Shown in pieces: positions 34,520 to 43,319 of a DNA stretch of 64,000 bases. The notes under the pieces are model-generated. The model was not told where the DNA came from. It made no database searches and was given only the letters and a program-made list of their open reading frames with translations. The DNA is from Pseudarthrobacter sp. (GTDB lineage Bacteria > Actinomycetota > Actinomycetes > Actinomycetales > Micrococcaceae). How positions within the stretch are numbered: the stretch's first letter is position 1; every line of letters begins with the position of its first letter. The DNA is taken from contig JAPSJV010000007.1 of NCBI GenBank assembly GCA_031178005.1, positions 61,184 to 125,183 of the forward strand, in the 5' to 3' direction. The translations under genes and the position numbers were made by a program.

Positions 34520-35446
34520 GTGTCTACACCAGATGTAAGCAACGAAGCCGGCACGCCCGCCGCAAGCGTTACGGGCAGCAGCCGTGTTAAGCGCGGTATG
34601 GCTGAGATGCTCAAGGGCGGCGTCATTATGGACGTCGTTAACGTCGAGCAGGCCCGCATCGCTGAGGATGCCGGTGCTGTGGCTGTGATGGCTTTGGAGC
34701 GTGTTCCGGCTGATATCCGCGCCCAGGGCGGCGTGTCCCGGATGTCGGATCCGGACATGATCGACAAGATCATCGATGCCGTGTCCGTTCCCGTGATGGC
34801 CAAGGCCCGGATCGGGCACTTTGTTGAGGCGCAGGTGCTGCAGTCTCTGGGGGTGGATTACATTGATGAGTCCGAGGTTCTGACTCCGGCTGATTACGTC
34901 AACCACATTGATAAGTGGAACTTCACTGTTCCGTTTGTGTGTGGTGCCACCAACCTTGGTGAGGCGTTGCGCCGTATCAATGAGGGTGCGGCGATGATCC
35001 GTTCCAAGGGCGAGGCCGGCACGGGGGATGTTTCCAACGCCACCGGGCATATGCGTAAGATCCGTGCCGAGATCGCCAAGCTGGCTGCCTTGCCGGAGGA
35101 CGAGTTGTATGTTGCTGCGAAGGAACTGCAGGCTCCTTACGAGCTGGTCAAGGAAATCGCTGCGACGGGCAAGCTTCCGGTGGTGCTGTTTACCGCCGGT
35201 GGCATTGCGACTCCGGCTGATGCTGCGATGATGATGCAGCTTGGCGCCGATGGCGTGTTTGTTGGTTCGGGTATCTTCAAGTCCGGCAACCCCGCCGAAC
35301 GTGCCGCCGCCGTCGTGAAGGCCACCACCTTTTACGATGATCCGGATGTTATTGCCAAGGTCTCCCGCGGCCTGGGCGAGGCCATGGTCGGCATCAACGT
35401 CGACGAAATCCCGCAACCCCACCGGCTCGCGGAGCGCGGCTGGTAA
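34520..35446 (+). CDS. pdxS: Pyridoxal 5'-phosphate synthase, lyase subunit PdxS
   Basis: A 308-residue (beta/alpha)8-barrel enzyme that builds PLP from ribose 5-phosphate, glyceraldehyde 3-phosphate and ammonia supplied by PdxT. Catalytic lysine K95 is in [10 protein letters not shown], and D38 in IMDVVN is the other active-site residue; [19 protein letters not shown] binds phosphate. The first 20 residues are a variable extension. GTG start with GGGG 7 bases upstream. Codon choice in the central part (many GCT, GTT, GAT) differs from neighbouring genes. pdxT is 5 kb away, separated by two reversed genes. Confidence 0.97.
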   Translation: MSTPDVSNEAGTPAASVTGSSRVKRGMAEMLKGGVIMDVVNVEQARIAEDAGAVAVMALERVPADIRAQGGVSRMSDPDMIDKIIDAVSVPVMAKARIGHFVEAQVLQSLGVDYIDESEVLTPADYVNHIDKWNFTVPFVCGATNLGEALRRINEGAAMIRSKGEAGTGDVSNATGHMRKIRAEIAKLAALPEDELYVAAKELQAPYELVKEIAATGKLPVVLFTAGGIATPADAAMMMQLGADGVFVGSGIFKSGNPAERAAAVVKATTFYDDPDVIAKVSRGLGEAMVGINVDEIPQPHRLAERGW

Positions 35447-35459
35447 AAAGTCTTAAAGT

Positions 35460-35503
35460 ACGACGGCGGCGGGTTACCTTTGATGGTGACCCGCCGCCGT
35501 CGT
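35460..35503. terminator. Terminator hairpin after pdxS
   Basis: Positions 35460-35474 and 35489-35503 form a perfect 15-bp GC-rich stem (ACGACGGCGGCGGGT and its complement) with a 14-base loop that itself can add ACC/GGT pairs. It begins 13 bases after the pdxS stop. Confidence 0.75.
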
Positions 35504-35525
35504 TGGTGGTTGAGCTTGTCGAAAC

Positions 35526-35591
35526 CCCATCGATTGCTCCGCAGGTGTCGTTATGAGGGCCCAAAACGACACCTACGGAGCAATCGATGGG
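35526..35591 (-). repeat. Long intergenic hairpin, 27-bp stem
   Basis: Positions 35526-35552 and 35565-35591 pair over 27 positions with one exception (35542), which becomes a G-U pair only in the minus-strand RNA. The 12-base loop contains GGGCCC. It abuts the stop of the M3 peptidase gene and so is probably the 3' end of that transcript. Its form suggests a member of a dispersed palindromic repeat family. Confidence 0.7.
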
Positions 35592-35592
35592 T

Positions 35593-37620
35593 TTATTCGA
35601 GGCCGCGGCGCTTCAACAGCGGTTCCAGTTCGGCGTCACGGCCACGGAATTTTTGGAAGGATTCCAGAGGGTCGCGGCTGTTTCCTCTGGAGAGCAGTTC
35701 GGCTCGGAAGCGCTCTCCGTTGGTGCGCGTCAGCCCGCCGTTCTCCTTGAACCATTCGACGCTTTCGGCGTCCAGCACCTCGCTCCAGATGTAGGAGTAG
35801 TAACCGGCCGAGTAGCCGTCTCCGGCGAAGATGTGCTGGAAGTAGCCCGTCCGGTAGCGCGGGGGAATCAGGGCGTGGGCTACTCCGGCTGCGGCCAGGG
35901 CCTGCGATTCAAATTCCGCTGCATCCTTGGGTATCTCGCCGACCGACAGCACGTGCCAGGCAAGATCAAGCAGCGCGGCGCCAAGGTACTCGGTGGTGCC
36001 GAACCCTTCGCCCCACAGGCGTGACTCCTCCAATCGGTCGATGGCCTCCTGGGGGAGTACCTCTCCGGTCTGGTAGTGGCGGGCGTAGTTCCCGAGCACC
36101 TCCGGCCACATGATCCACATTTCATTGACCTGGGACGGGTATTCCACGAAGTCCCGTGGCACTGCCGTTCCCGAGAACCTGGGATAGGTGACATTGGACA
36201 GCAGGCCGTGGAGGGCGTGGCCGAACTCGTGGAAGACAGTCCGTACTTCGTCCAGGGTCAGCAGTGTGGCCTCACCTGCCGGCGGCTTGGAGATGTTGAG
36301 GGTATTGATCACTACTGGCCGGGTCCCCATCAAGGCCGACTGGTCTACCAGCGAGTTCATCCAAGCACCGCCCCGCTTCGTGTCGCGGGTGTAGTAGTCG
36401 CCCAGGAACAGACCCAGCCCGGAACCATCGGCGTCGAAGACTTCCCAGACACGCACGTCGGGGTGGTAGCCCTGAAGGTCTTCGCGTTCGCTGAACGTGA
36501 GGCCGAAGAGCCGGTTGGCTGCGAAGAACACCCCGTCCGCAAGGACCTTTTCGAACTCGAAATAGGGGCGCAGGGCCTGTTCGTCTACGGCAAAACGTTC
36601 CCGCCGCACCCGGGCAGAGTAATATGCCCAGTCCCAGGCTTCGAGTGGATGTCCGGCAACCTCGGCCAACGCTGCCGCTTCGCGATCCGCGTTACGCACA
36701 GCGGGCCCGGCCAACCGGTTCAGCATTGCCTGCACTTTGGCGAAGGACGGTGCCGTCTGGCGCTCAACCACCAGCTCCGCGTAATTGGCGAAACCCAGCA
36801 GGGCAGCCTTCTCGGCCCGGAGCCCGGCCATGGCTATTGCCAGGTCCTGGACATCAAAGGCACCACCGTCGCTGCCACGGGAAATGGAGGCCTTGTGCAG
36901 CCGTTCCCGGAGCCCCCGGTTCTCCAGCGAGGCCAGGGCGGGCTGGTTGCCCGGTTGGATGAGCGTCAGGAGATACTTGCCATCATGGCCGGCGGACCGT
37001 GCGGCTTCGGCAGCGCTGGCGATTTCGCCGTCGGGCAGTCCTGCCAGTTCGGCGGCGTCCTCGACCAGCACTCCTGCAGCCTTCATGGCTTCTTTGGTGC
37101 GCTGGCCAAATTCGGTCCCCAGCCGGGAGAGTTCGGCATTAAGGTCCCTGAGCCGTTCCTGCCCGGCCAGATCCAGCTGGATTCCGGACTGCCGGAATTC
37201 ACGAAGGTACTCGGCAACCAGCCGGCTGGATTCGGCATCCAGGCCGGAGACGTTGATGGCTTCGAACCGCTCATAGAGTGCACGGTTGAGGTAGACAGCG
37301 TCCTGGTGGGCGGTCAGTTTGGGCATCATGTCCGTCTCGAGGCTCCGGATTGCGTCCGAGGCATCTGCGGAAACCAGGGTGAAGAAGGCATTGGCTGCTC
37401 GTTCCAGCAGCTTTCCTGAGCGTTCCATGGCCACAGCCGTGTTTTCGAAGTCAGCCGACGCCGGGTCGGACACGATCACCTCGATTTCGGCGAGGTGTTC
37501 CCGCAGCCCGGCATCCAGGGCCTTGGCGTAGTGCGCATCATCGATCTGGCCAAAAGGCGGCAGCTGGTACGGGAGCCCGCTGGGCGTGAGCAACGGATTG
37601 CTGCTGGAAGTGTTTGTCAT
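35593..37620 (-). CDS. M3 family zinc metallopeptidase (Dcp / oligopeptidase A type)
   Basis: A 675-residue thimet-oligopeptidase-family enzyme. The zinc motif HEFGH is at residues 464-468 in TVFHEFGHALHGLLS; the distal glutamate is expected in YPSQVNEMWI about 30 residues later. DKRG-type segment TKRGGAWMNS and the C-terminal GDGYSAGYYSYIWSEVLDAE are typical of peptidyl-dipeptidase Dcp. It degrades short peptides in the cytosol. It is transcribed against pdxS and is flanked by two unusually long hairpins (35526-35591 and 37674-37733). Confidence 0.92.
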   Translation of the reverse strand: MTNTSSSNPLLTPSGLPYQLPPFGQIDDAHYAKALDAGLREHLAEIEVIVSDPASADFENTAVAMERSGKLLERAANAFFTLVSADASDAIRSLETDMMPKLTAHQDAVYLNRALYERFEAINVSGLDAESSRLVAEYLREFRQSGIQLDLAGQERLRDLNAELSRLGTEFGQRTKEAMKAAGVLVEDAAELAGLPDGEIASAAEAARSAGHDGKYLLTLIQPGNQPALASLENRGLRERLHKASISRGSDGGAFDVQDLAIAMAGLRAEKAALLGFANYAELVVERQTAPSFAKVQAMLNRLAGPAVRNADREAAALAEVAGHPLEAWDWAYYSARVRRERFAVDEQALRPYFEFEKVLADGVFFAANRLFGLTFSEREDLQGYHPDVRVWEVFDADGSGLGLFLGDYYTRDTKRGGAWMNSLVDQSALMGTRPVVINTLNISKPPAGEATLLTLDEVRTVFHEFGHALHGLLSNVTYPRFSGTAVPRDFVEYPSQVNEMWIMWPEVLGNYARHYQTGEVLPQEAIDRLEESRLWGEGFGTTEYLGAALLDLAWHVLSVGEIPKDAAEFESQALAAAGVAHALIPPRYRTGYFQHIFAGDGYSAGYYSYIWSEVLDAESVEWFKENGGLTRTNGERFRAELLSRGNSRDPLESFQKFRGRDAELEPLLKRRGLE

Positions 37621-37673
37621 GACCCAACACTTTCACAGCAGGACAGCCCCGCCCGGTATTGGCTCTTAAACAA

Positions 37674-37733
37674 AACTGAGTAGCAGTACCTGCCGTTTAG
37701 GAACATCTAAACGGCAGGTACTGCTACTCAGTT
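37674..37733. repeat. Long intergenic hairpin, perfect 26-bp stem
   Basis: Positions 37674-37699 and 37708-37733 are perfect reverse complements with an 8-base loop GGAACATC. It lies between the asnB-like stop (8 bases away) and the M3 gene start (53 bases away), so it can end the asnB transcript. There is no T tract. Confidence 0.75.
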
Positions 37734-37741
37734 GGGGAAAA

Positions 37742-40417
37742 TCAGGGCTGCTTGAACACGATCGACATTGGCGTGGCCTGCGCGCCCTGGCCCTGCGGAT
37801 TGTCCTTGAACATGGCCTGTACAGTTTCCTTGGCCAATCCGGTGTCGTGGCCCATGGCGACAACACCGAGGTCGTTCGCATCCATTATGGCCGTGCCCGC
37901 AAACGTCGCCGCGTATTCGGCCGGCACAGTCTTGCGCACAAGCTCGCTGATCCGGCGGGCTACGCCTTCCGGATCCTTCGGCGCAAGCTTCACGGAGTTG
38001 GCTGACGAACCCAGGCTGTAGGGTGTGGCGCCGTCGATGGCGTTGATGTCATTGCCCACAACCTTATAGAAAACGCCGCTCTTACCCTGCAGCTTGCCCA
38101 CCACGCTGGCAGCTGCCGCCTTGACGATCAGCGGGAGGCCCACCTCGTTGATGGCGATCTGCATGGACCACGGGCTACCCAGGCCAATTCCGGCAGGGGT
38201 CCGCATTACAAACTTGCTCAGCATGCGGGCAGCGGGGGAGACCTTGATCTCCCAGACCGGGAAGGAACGGCCTTGGGTAATGGCAACGATCTTTTCGCTC
38301 ACCAGGAGGTACCACGGAGTGCCTGCGACGGCGGCGCGGGTTGCGTCATCTGCCGACGGGAGGCCGTCGAAGAAACGCTTCACATACCCGGCCACCTCTG
38401 GATCCAGTTCCGTTTCGCGGGTGAAGACCCCGGTCTGAAGGGGATAGCGGCGGAAAGTCTCCCCTCCGGCCTCGGCCGGGACGGTGATGTCCAGCTGCTT
38501 GCCCGGGTTGGCCTCGTAGTCGCTCTTGTTGAGCTTCACGTCAGCCGGAGTTTCGTTCCGGTCAATGAACTCCCGGAACCACAGCTCAACGTTGAGCAGA
38601 CGCCAGAAGACCATAGTGTCGGCGTCGTTCTTCCCGTTCAGGTACTCCTCGAACGCGGTCAGAACGGCCTCGCGGTTCCAGTACGGCCGTTCGGCAAAGG
38701 AGTTGGACATAAAAATCTGGTAGATCCGCTCCTTCATCAGCGCGAACCATTCGGCTTCCGGTGTGGTGAAGCCAATCTTGTTGCGGCGGTTGCTGATCTT
38801 CTCCGGCAACAGGCCACGCGTCGCGTCCCGCAGGATGCGCTTGTTCCAGCCGTCCTTGATGATGGCTTCGTCCGAGAGGCTGAAGAGGAACTTGACCACT
38901 TCTTTGTCCAGGAACGGCACACGGCCCTCCAGGGAAAAGCGCATGGTGTTCTTGTCCTCGTAGCGCAGCAGCGAGGGCAGGGACTTGTGGAAGAGGTCAT
39001 CAATCAGCCGGAGCTTCATGTTGTCCGGGATGTTGCTGAATTTCTCGCCGCGGTGGGTGCCGGCGAAGTCCTTCTTCAGCAGTGAGGCCATGGTTACCGA
39101 CTTCTTCGCTGTCAGTTTGGAACGCAGCCGGAACCGGCCCAGGCGGTAGAAGATGTCCAACGACTGACCGGCCTCGCGAACCAGGGTCTTGTAGTCGCCC
39201 TTGGCCTTGAGCTGGCGCAGGTACGCAAAGTAGTAAGGAATGTAGCCGGCCATCATCTCGTCAGCGCCCTGGCCATCCAGGAGTACGGTGACGTGCTTGG
39301 AGGCTTCCTTCATCACGCAGTACTGGGCATACGGACCTGAGGAGATGATGGGCTCTTCCATGGTCCGGACAAAGTCGTCAAGGTCCTCGGCAAAACCCTC
39401 AGGAGTAGGCAGGATCTTGTGCGCATCAATGTTGCCGCTGCACTTGGCAATGGCGGCGTCCGCGTAGTGTTCCTCGTCATTGATCGAGTTGGGGAAGACC
39501 GCACTGAAGGTGTTCTGCTTGGCACCCAGCGACTCGGTGGCCGCAGCGTTCTCCTGCATCAGCTTGTTGATCGTGACAACGACGGCGGACGAGTCCAAGC
39601 CGCCGGACAGCGCCGAGCCAACGGGTACCTCAGACTTAAGGCGAAGGCGGATGGCCTCAGTGAACCGCTGGCGGTACTCCTCGGTTACCTCAGGCGTGTA
39701 CGGGCGGTTGACACTGGACAGTTCCTCCAGTTCCTCGCGCAGGCGGGTGAACCTGGAGATGGTGTACTGCCCGGTGGCGTTGTTGATTTCCATCATTTCG
39801 CCCGGCAGCAGCTTGTTGACGCCGTCGAAGAATGTTTCAGCCGAATCGTCATGGATGCGGTACTGCAGGTAGCGGTAGAGGATGCGCTCGTTCGGCTTGC
39901 GGCCGATCTTGCCGCTCTCCAGCAGGGGCCGGATCTCAGAGGCGAACATGATCTTGGGTGCATCGGCGGTTCCGGCATTGGCCCAGTAAAGCGGCTTGAT
40001 GCCAAAGTGGTCGCGGGCAAGGACCAGGACATCGCGCTTCTTGTCCAGGATCGCAAAGCCGAACATGCCGTTGAACCGGTCGAAGGCGGCGGTTCCCCAT
40101 TCTTCGTAGGACTGCAGCACCACTTCGGTGTCCGACTGGGTCCGGAAAGAACGTCCCAGGGCCTCGAGCTCGGCCCGCAGCTCCAGGTAGTTGTAGACCT
40201 CTCCGTTGTACACCAGGACGGTGGCCGCATCGGAGCTGATCATCGGTTCCTGCCCATGGGCGACATCGATGATGGACAGCCGGCGGTGCGCCAGTCCGGT
40301 GTTGCCTTCGGTGAAGTAACCCTCGCCGTCAGGGCCGCGGTGCTCGATGCACGCGTTCATTGCCTTAAGCAGGACTTCGTCTTCTCCAAAACCGTGGTAT
40401 CCGGCGATTCCGCACAT
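37742..40417 (-). CDS. asnB: Asparagine synthetase (glutamine-hydrolysing) fused to a CofE-like (F420-0:gamma-glutamyl ligase) domain
   Basis: An 891-residue protein. Residues 1-200 are a class II glutaminase domain with nucleophile C2 (MCGIAGY). Residues about 240-640 are the ATP-dependent synthetase with the PP-loop SGGLDSS at 271-277 and LLDGQGADEMMAGY. AsnB/LtsA enzymes normally end near 640. From about residue 658 (DNA 38446 down to 37742) an extra 234 residues resemble F420-0:glutamate ligase-type proteins: LLVSEKIVAITQGR, SPAARMLSKFVMRTPAGIGLG, GVFYKVVGNDINAIDG, IMDANDLGVVAMG and DNPQGQGAQATPM. The acceptor that is amidated or glutamylated is unknown. Confidence 0.85.
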   Translation of the reverse strand: MCGIAGYHGFGEDEVLLKAMNACIEHRGPDGEGYFTEGNTGLAHRRLSIIDVAHGQEPMISSDAATVLVYNGEVYNYLELRAELEALGRSFRTQSDTEVVLQSYEEWGTAAFDRFNGMFGFAILDKKRDVLVLARDHFGIKPLYWANAGTADAPKIMFASEIRPLLESGKIGRKPNERILYRYLQYRIHDDSAETFFDGVNKLLPGEMMEINNATGQYTISRFTRLREELEELSSVNRPYTPEVTEEYRQRFTEAIRLRLKSEVPVGSALSGGLDSSAVVVTINKLMQENAAATESLGAKQNTFSAVFPNSINDEEHYADAAIAKCSGNIDAHKILPTPEGFAEDLDDFVRTMEEPIISSGPYAQYCVMKEASKHVTVLLDGQGADEMMAGYIPYYFAYLRQLKAKGDYKTLVREAGQSLDIFYRLGRFRLRSKLTAKKSVTMASLLKKDFAGTHRGEKFSNIPDNMKLRLIDDLFHKSLPSLLRYEDKNTMRFSLEGRVPFLDKEVVKFLFSLSDEAIIKDGWNKRILRDATRGLLPEKISNRRNKIGFTTPEAEWFALMKERIYQIFMSNSFAERPYWNREAVLTAFEEYLNGKNDADTMVFWRLLNVELWFREFIDRNETPADVKLNKSDYEANPGKQLDITVPAEAGGETFRRYPLQTGVFTRETELDPEVAGYVKRFFDGLPSADDATRAAVAGTPWYLLVSEKIVAITQGRSFPVWEIKVSPAARMLSKFVMRTPAGIGLGSPWSMQIAINEVGLPLIVKAAAASVVGKLQGKSGVFYKVVGNDINAIDGATPYSLGSSANSVKLAPKDPEGVARRISELVRKTVPAEYAATFAGTAIMDANDLGVVAMGHDTGLAKETVQAMFKDNPQGQGAQATPMSIVFKQP

Positions 40418-40524
40418 ACTGCTACCTCTTCAATCGTCCTTCGAGTCCCGGTCAATACTACTTGGCATGTATTGCGCAAGGGTCCCGGATGCAGCCCGCG
40501 CGCCCGTGCCCCTAGACTGTCACA

Positions 40525-41214
40525 GTGCAGAATCAGCAAGCTTCCTCCCCGCTCGTTGGCGTCCTGGCCCTGCAGGGGGACGTCAGGGAACACCTTCACG
40601 CCATTGAATCCGTAGGCGCCCGGGCGGTAGGAATCCGCCGCCCGTCAGAACTCGACGCCGTCGATGGCCTGGTGATCCCCGGTGGCGAGTCAACCACCAT
40701 GGACAAGCTGGCCCGGATGTTCGAGCTCGCGGAGCCCATCAGGAATCGAATTGCAGACGGATTGCCGGCCTACGGCTCCTGCGCCGGGATGATCCTGCTC
40801 GCCAACGAAATTGCCGATCCCGCCAAGGACCTCAAGGGCAACGCCCAGCAGACCTTCGGCGGCCTGGACATCACAGTCCGGCGCAACGCCTTTGGGCGGC
40901 AGCGGGAATCCTTCGAAACCAGCCTTGACTTCAAGGGCCTGGACTTCAGCGCGGGTGACAACGGCGTGGATCCCGTGCATGCCGTGTTCATCAGGGCGCC
41001 ATGGGTCGAGCGGGTGGGTCCCGACGTCGAAATCCTGGCCCAGGTGGAGCCTGCAGATCCTGAGCATGCGTCCCACGCTGCAGCCCTTCCGGGGACCGCT
41101 AGAATTGTTGCAGTGCGTTCGGGCCAGCTGCTGGCCACCTCCTTCCACCCGGAAGTGACTGGGGAGAAACGCGTACACGAACTTTTTATTCGAATGATCA
41201 GAGGAGAAGCGTAA
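40525..41214 (+). CDS. pdxT: Pyridoxal 5'-phosphate synthase, glutaminase subunit PdxT
   Basis: A 229-residue class I glutaminase that passes ammonia to PdxS. Catalytic C86 lies in [11 protein letters not shown], the oxyanion segment is IPGGESTTM at about 51-59, and the His/Glu pair is in [10 protein letters not shown] near the C-terminus. [12 protein letters not shown] is the family-specific region. GTG start at 40525. It is immediately upstream of yebC (3-base gap), the order found in mycobacteria. The divergent asnB-like gene starts 107 bases away. Confidence 0.96.
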   Translation: MQNQQASSPLVGVLALQGDVREHLHAIESVGARAVGIRRPSELDAVDGLVIPGGESTTMDKLARMFELAEPIRNRIADGLPAYGSCAGMILLANEIADPAKDLKGNAQQTFGGLDITVRRNAFGRQRESFETSLDFKGLDFSAGDNGVDPVHAVFIRAPWVERVGPDVEILAQVEPADPEHASHAAALPGTARIVAVRSGQLLATSFHPEVTGEKRVHELFIRMIRGEA

Positions 41215-41217
41215 AGC

Positions 41218-41973
41218 ATGTCAGGCCACTCCAAATGGGCGACGACCAAGCATAAAAAGGCCATCCTTGATAGCCGGCGTGCCAAATCGTTCGCCAAGCT
41301 GATCAAGAACATCGAAGTTGCCGCCCGTATGGGTGGACCGGACCTGGCCGGCAACCCCGGCTTGGAACTCGCCGTCACCAAGGCAAAGAAGACTTCCGTT
41401 CCCGCGGACAACATCGACCGTGCCATCAAGCGCGGGGCCGGCCTCACCGGTGAAGTGGTCGACTACACGGAGATCATGTACGAGGCACGCGGACCGCAGG
41501 GTTCTGCGCTGCTGATCGAGTGTCTGACTGATAATAAGAACCGCGCCGCCTCGGAGGTGCGCCTTGCGATTTCCCGCAACGGCGGCACCATCGCCGATCC
41601 CGGCTCCGTCAGTTACCTGTTCACCCGCAAGGGCGTGGTCAACCTGCCCAAAAACGGCCTCAGCGAAGACGACATCCTGATGGCTGTCCTCGACGCAGGC
41701 GCCGAAGAGGTCAAGGACAACGGCGAGAACTGGGAGATCCACTCTGAGCCCACCGACCTTCCCGCCATCCGCGAAGCGCTGACCGAGGCCGGAATCGAAT
41801 ACGAAACCGACGAAGTCGAATTTGTGCCTTCCATGGAGGTGGAGCTCGACGTCGATGGCGCCCGTAAGTTCCTCAAGCTCGCTGACGCGCTGGAAGAGCT
41901 CGACGACGTCCAGAACGTTTACAGCAACGCCGACCTCAGCGATGAAGTCCAGGCAGCCCTGGAAACTGAGTGA
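41218..41973 (+). CDS. yebC: YebC/PmpR family regulator or translation factor
   Basis: A 251-residue YebC/TACO1 family protein with the typical start [40 protein letters not shown] and the acidic later domains. YebC-type proteins were described as transcription regulators and more recently as factors that help ribosomes translate proline-rich stretches. AGGAGAAG precedes the ATG. It lies between pdxT and ruvC, the standard actinobacterial and proteobacterial neighbourhood with ruvCAB. Confidence 0.95.
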   Translation: MSGHSKWATTKHKKAILDSRRAKSFAKLIKNIEVAARMGGPDLAGNPGLELAVTKAKKTSVPADNIDRAIKRGAGLTGEVVDYTEIMYEARGPQGSALLIECLTDNKNRAASEVRLAISRNGGTIADPGSVSYLFTRKGVVNLPKNGLSEDDILMAVLDAGAEEVKDNGENWEIHSEPTDLPAIREALTEAGIEYETDEVEFVPSMEVELDVDGARKFLKLADALEELDDVQNVYSNADLSDEVQAALETE

Positions 41974-42004
41974 GCTGCTCCACTTTTGAGGCTGAGGCCC
42001 GGAA

Positions 42005-42583
42005 TTGACTCTCAGGGTACTGGGAGTTGATCCGGGCCTCACCCGTTGCGGCATCGGCGTCGTGGATGTGGAACGAAACCGCCGCGCCACCCTGGTGGCT
42101 GTTGGCGTCGTTGGCAGCACCCCGGACAAGTCCCTGGACCAGCGATTGCTGGTTATTGCGGAGTCAATCGACGAGTGGCTGGACCGTTACGAACCGGAAG
42201 TGCTCGCCGTCGAACGCGTTTTTTCGCAGTTGAACGTCAGCACTGTCATGGGTGTGGCGCAGGCTTCGGGTGTAGTGATCGCCGCCGCCGCCCGCAGGGG
42301 AATCCCGGTTGCGCTGCATACGCCCTCGGAGGTTAAGGCGGCCGTGACCGGAAGCGGCTCATCGAACAAGGAAGCGGTGACCAAATTGGTCACCAAGATC
42401 CTGCGGCTGGATGCCCCGCCGCGCCCCGCGGACGCTGCGGACGCCCTGGCCCTGGCCATCACGCATGCCTGGCGTGCCGGCAGCGGTGCGGCAGTGGCAA
42501 CCACCGGCCCGGGCAGCCAGTCGCTGACTCCTGCGCAGCGGGCCTGGGCAGAAGCTGAGGCAAAGGCGCGCCGCGGGCGCTGA
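42005..42583 (+). CDS. ruvC: Crossover junction endodeoxyribonuclease RuvC
   Basis: A 192-residue Holliday junction resolvase. The four catalytic acidic residues are in [15 protein letters not shown] (Asp near residue 7), LAVERVFSQ (Glu), and the C-terminal [12 protein letters not shown] (two Asp). TTG start at 42005; conserved sequence begins right at the start ([11 protein letters not shown]), so an upstream start is unlikely. The C-terminal 30 residues are Ala-rich. First gene of ruvCAB; 91 bases separate it from ruvA. Confidence 0.95.
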   Translation: MTLRVLGVDPGLTRCGIGVVDVERNRRATLVAVGVVGSTPDKSLDQRLLVIAESIDEWLDRYEPEVLAVERVFSQLNVSTVMGVAQASGVVIAAAARRGIPVALHTPSEVKAAVTGSGSSNKEAVTKLVTKILRLDAPPRPADAADALALAITHAWRAGSGAAVATTGPGSQSLTPAQRAWAEAEAKARRGR

Positions 42584-42617
42584 TTGGCCGGAGGCCCTGG
42601 TGTGTTTTGCTAGGGTA

Positions 42618-42634
42618 TTCGTAGATATGTTCGA
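42618..42634. promoter_or_regulatory. Degenerate LexA-like box upstream of ruvA
   Basis: CGTAG-ATAT-GTTCG matches the CGAAC-N4-GTTCG consensus at 8 of 10 positions, 41 bases before the ruvA start. ruv genes are SOS targets in many bacteria. The match is too weak to be secure. Confidence 0.3.
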
Positions 42635-42674
42635 CATAGCCGGTGCGTGCCGGCGGTACAGCAGGAGCACGGCC

Positions 42675-43319
42675 TTGATCAGTTTCCTTCGCGGCACAGT
42701 GGCACATGTGGGTTTGTCCTCTGCGGTAATCGACCTCAACGGCGCGGGGATGAGCGTTAACGCCACACCGCAGACGCTGAGCCGCCTCAAGACGGGGGAG
42801 GAGGGCAAGCTCTTCACCACCCTGATTGTCCGCGAGGACTCGCTGACCCTCTTCGGCTTCGCCACCGACGACGAACGGGAAGTTTTTGACGTGCTGCTCA
42901 GTGTCAGCGGGGTAGGGCCCCGGCTGGCCCTTGCTGTGCTGGCTGTCCACGAGCCGGAAGCCATCAGGGTCGCCGCCCACACCGGAGACACCAAGGTCTT
43001 CACCAAGGTCCCCGGCATCGGCCCCAAGGTTGCGGGCCGGCTGGTCCTTGAGCTCGCCGGCAAGCTGGTGCCACACGGAACAGCAGGCTCTCCCGCCGCG
43101 GCGACTCCGGCGGAAGCTTCCTGGAAGCCCCAGGTCGTGGCTGCCATGACAAGTCTGGGATGGTCCGAAAAAGACGCCACCGCCAGCATCGACAAAGCCC
43201 TTGCGGACGATCCAGAAATCTCATTCCGCGGCAACGTTGGCGAGATCCTGCGTACAACGCTGCGCTGGCTGGGCCAGGATGGTGCGCGCGCCGGAAACCG
43301 GGTAGGTGCCCGTGGCTGA
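42675..43319 (+). CDS. ruvA: Holliday junction branch migration protein RuvA
   Basis: A 214-residue junction-binding subunit. It begins [28 protein letters not shown] (OB domain), followed by the tandem helix-hairpin-helix region with [16 protein letters not shown] and [19 protein letters not shown], and a C-terminal domain III that contacts RuvB ([21 protein letters not shown]). TTG start at 42675 with AGGAG upstream; an earlier in-frame ATG at 42627 would add unrelated residues. Its last 14 bases overlap the ruvB start. Confidence 0.95.
   Translation: MISFLRGTVAHVGLSSAVIDLNGAGMSVNATPQTLSRLKTGEEGKLFTTLIVREDSLTLFGFATDDEREVFDVLLSVSGVGPRLALAVLAVHEPEAIRVAAHTGDTKVFTKVPGIGPKVAGRLVLELAGKLVPHGTAGSPAAATPAEASWKPQVVAAMTSLGWSEKDATASIDKALADDPEISFRGNVGEILRTTLRWLGQDGARAGNRVGARG

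Noticed and set aside
36076..37419. A 447-codon plus-strand frame opposite the M3 peptidase
   Set aside because: The M3 reading has HEFGH and full family length; the opposite frame shows only biased composition.
35526..37733. M3 gene as a composite transposon bounded by the two long hairpins
   Set aside because: The two hairpins do not share arm sequence, there is no transposase, and no target duplication is seen.
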